Source of the DNA: Eudoraea sp.
Lineage (GTDB): Bacteria; Bacteroidota; Bacteroidia; Flavobacteriales; Flavobacteriaceae
Direction: 5' to 3'
Assembly (NCBI GenBank): GCA_013042125.1
Contig: JABDQS010000147.1
Span: 1-7,408 of the forward strand
DNA: 7,408 bases
Part shown: positions 6,633-7,408 of the stretch, in pieces
Position numbering within the stretch: position 1 is the first letter of the stretch
Layout: every line of letters starts with the position of its first letter
The notes under the pieces: model-generated
Databases searched by the model: none
What the model saw: only the letters and a program-made list of their open reading frames with translations
Told to the model about the DNA's origin: nothing
Made by a program: the position numbers and the translations under genes

Positions 6633-7408
6633 CTATTTGGTATAATTGACCTTATATCGCCAGAAACTGATCCCGCCCAACAACAATACTCCAAATACAG
6701 TGTACCAAATAAAAGTTGGCGTTATAACCTGGGCTCCACTGGCATAACTGTGTAGTCCTACTAAATAGAAATTTACACCAAAGTAGGTCATCATGATGCT
6801 GGCAAAGGCCACAATACTCAGGAAATTAAAGGTCCATCTACCGCGTAAGCCCGGTACTAGTCGGGTATGAATAACAAAAGCATAGATCATGATAGAGATC
6901 AAAGCCCATGTCTCTTTAGGGTCCCAGCCCCAATACCTTCCCCAACTTTCATTGGCCCATTGTCCACCAAGGAAATTCCCAATGGTAAGCATAATGAGTC
7001 CTACTGTAAGGGCTAATTCATTGACAATAGTAAGTTCCTTCAGGGTTACATCCATCCGCTTTTTATTCTTCTGGTTAGTAAGGATAATAAGTAATAAGGA
7101 AACCACACCCAGGATCATACCAACGGTTAGCGGACCATAACTTCCAACAATTACTGCTACGTGGATCATAAGCCAGTAGCTGTCCAATACCGGAACCAGA
7201 TTAGCGATGGACGGATCTACCCAGCTTTGGTGAGCGATCCAAAGTAACATAGCCGTCACAAAGGTGGAGGCGGCAATGGTCATATTGCTTTTACGACCCA
7301 GGGCAAGCCCCATAGCCAGGGTAGCCCAGGATACGTAAAGAATGCTTTCATAGGCGTCACTCCAGGGAGCATGACCTGAAATATACCATCTCATTACCAG
7401 TCCTGCTG
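6633..7408 (-). CDS. ccsA: Cytochrome c biogenesis protein CcsA/CcsBA type, C-terminal part
   Basis: This is the C-terminal part of a System II cytochrome c maturation protein, which exports haem and attaches it to apocytochromes at the outer face of the inner membrane. The reading frame runs open through the right edge: codons before the ATG at 7394 encode AGLV without a stop, so that ATG is internal and the true start lies beyond the window. Counting from that Met, the tryptophan-rich WWD haem-handling motif spans 146-158 (W146, W151, W155, W157, D158). Candidate haem ligands are His78 and His215 in periplasmic loops flanking WWD, and His176 in a membrane helix. Their spacing of 98 and 39 agrees with the ligand spacing I recall for Helicobacter CcsBA. 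Several membrane helices surround them. In Bacteroidota this domain is often fused behind a ResB/CcsB part, but that cannot be seen here. The gene ends with TAG. Confidence 0.92.
   Translation of the reverse strand, partial: AGLVMRWYISGHAPWSDAYESILYVSWATLAMGLALGRKSNMTIAASTFVTAMLLWIAHQSWVDPSIANLVPVLDSYWLMIHVAVIVGSYGPLTVGMILGVVSLLLIILTNQKNKKRMDVTLKELTIVNELALTVGLIMLTIGNFLGGQWANESWGRYWGWDPKETWALISIMIYAFVIHTRLVPGLRGRWTFNFLSIVAFASIMMTYFGVNFYLVGLHSYASGAQVITPTFIWYTVFGVLLLGGISFWRYKVNYTK

Noticed and set aside
275..7408. A defence, phage, mobile or CRISPR-type system
   Set aside because: No transposase, integrase, nuclease, toxin-antitoxin pair, terminal repeats or spaced repeats were found. The genes read as core signalling, thiol, transport and cytochrome functions.

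Overview
The window looks like a piece of a chromosome from the Bacteroidota, most likely a marine-type member of the Flavobacteriaceae. Four things point there: moderately AT-rich DNA, a TTTG / TAnnTTTG promoter of the Bacteroidota sigma type, a TPR-containing sensor kinase with an 'ANA|Q' signal peptide, and bacillithiol biosynthesis alongside a CcsA-type (System II) cytochrome c maturation protein. This placement comes from protein and promoter style; no marker gene settles the genus.

Layout from left to right. Positions 1-22 are the 5' end of a tRNA gene on the minus strand, probably tRNA-His, with its own promoter at 37-69. A 252-bp divergent intergenic region follows. A plus-strand gene (275-2365) encodes a secreted-TPR, single-transmembrane sensor histidine kinase. 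Everything to its right is on the minus strand. Read in the direction of transcription, that is: the C-terminal part of a CcsA/CcsBA-type haem-handling protein (cut by the right edge), a small membrane-anchored protein of unknown function, a MATE-family exporter, a PLP-dependent trans-sulfuration enzyme, and the bacillithiol deacetylase BshB1. The kinase gene and bshB1 meet tail to tail and share the four bases TTAA as their stop codons.

The last three minus-strand genes are separated by only 38 and 25 bases and could form one operon. The trans-sulfuration enzyme handles cystathionine/cysteine-type substrates, and cysteine is the thiol donor in bacillithiol synthesis, so the last two genes make metabolic sense together. 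The MATE exporter's link to them is only positional. The 238-bp gap before the MATE gene and the 106-bp gap after ccsA probably separate this group from the two upstream genes.

Most of the window is ordinary housekeeping and membrane biology. I see no mobile element, CRISPR array, phage gene or defence system. The less explained parts are the small membrane-anchored protein, the AT-rich repeat cluster in front of it, the unpaired TPR kinase, and the terminator-free convergent overlap.
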